Assembly (NCBI GenBank): GCA_946405655.1
Contig: CAMJHX010000014.1
Coordinates: forward strand, 1-13,686
Source: an uncultured Clostridia bacterium
Lineage (GTDB): Bacteria; Bacillota; Clostridia; Oscillospirales; Oscillospiraceae
DNA: 13,686 bases
Reading direction: 5' to 3'
Part shown: positions 13,483 to 13,686 of the stretch, piece by piece
Numbering within the stretch: position 1 is the stretch's first letter
Layout of the letters: each line of letters starts with the position of its first letter
Program-made: the position numbers and the translations under genes
The notes under the pieces: model-generated
Seen by the model: only the letters and a program-made list of their open reading frames with translations
Database searches by the model: none
Told to the model about the DNA's origin: nothing

Positions 13483-13686
<204 letters not shown>

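Overview
This window is the chromosomal replication-origin region of a high-GC, endospore-forming member of the Clostridia. The dnaA-dnaN-yaaA-recF-remB order, a tricistronic gerA-type germination operon and the first ~200 nt of a 16S rRNA gene all point to Bacillota. From memory, the 16S stretch reads like Oscillospirales/Oscillospiraceae gut bacteria; I could not run a search to confirm this.

Layout. Positions 1-4157 (minus strand) hold the dnaA cluster, read right to left: dnaA, a 240-bp dnaA-dnaN gap that looks like oriC, dnaN, a hairpin repeat, yaaA (S4 domain), recF and the first 28 codons of remB. Positions 4158-4392 are an AT-rich divergent promoter region. Positions 4393-9110 (plus strand) hold mfd, interrupted by one in-frame TAG, and a PpiC/PrsA-like lipoprotein joined to it by an ATGA overlap. 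Positions 9111-9287 hold two hairpin terminators around an unusual palindromic repeat. Positions 9288-13032 (minus strand) hold a spore germinant-receptor operon in the order gerAA, gerAC, gerAB. Positions 13033-13482 hold a probable sigma-G promoter for the ger operon and, divergently, two strong tandem promoters and the leader of a ribosomal RNA operon. The 16S gene starts near 13483 and runs off the window.

How it works together. DnaA should assemble on repeated TGTYGAAA elements between dnaA and dnaN and then on a run of DnaA-trios next to them, opening the AT-rich DNA in front of dnaN. The clamp, RecF and the S4 protein are made from the same operon. Mfd couples repair to transcription, and the lipoprotein folds exported proteins. 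If the origin is where it appears to be, mfd, the lipoprotein gene and the rRNA operon are co-directional with the rightward fork, while the ger operon is head-on to it and lies about 6.5-10 kb from oriC.

The points most worth checking are: (1) an oriC built from non-canonical DnaA boxes, paired with a DnaA whose recognition motif is altered and one residue shorter; (2) a conserved Lys codon turned into amber in mfd; (3) three copies of a heptad-repeat element, one of which supplies the start codon and ribosome-binding site of gerAA; (4) a repeat at 9169-9242 that can fold either as one long hairpin or as two hairpins with complementary loops. I found no phage, CRISPR array, transposase or defence genes.
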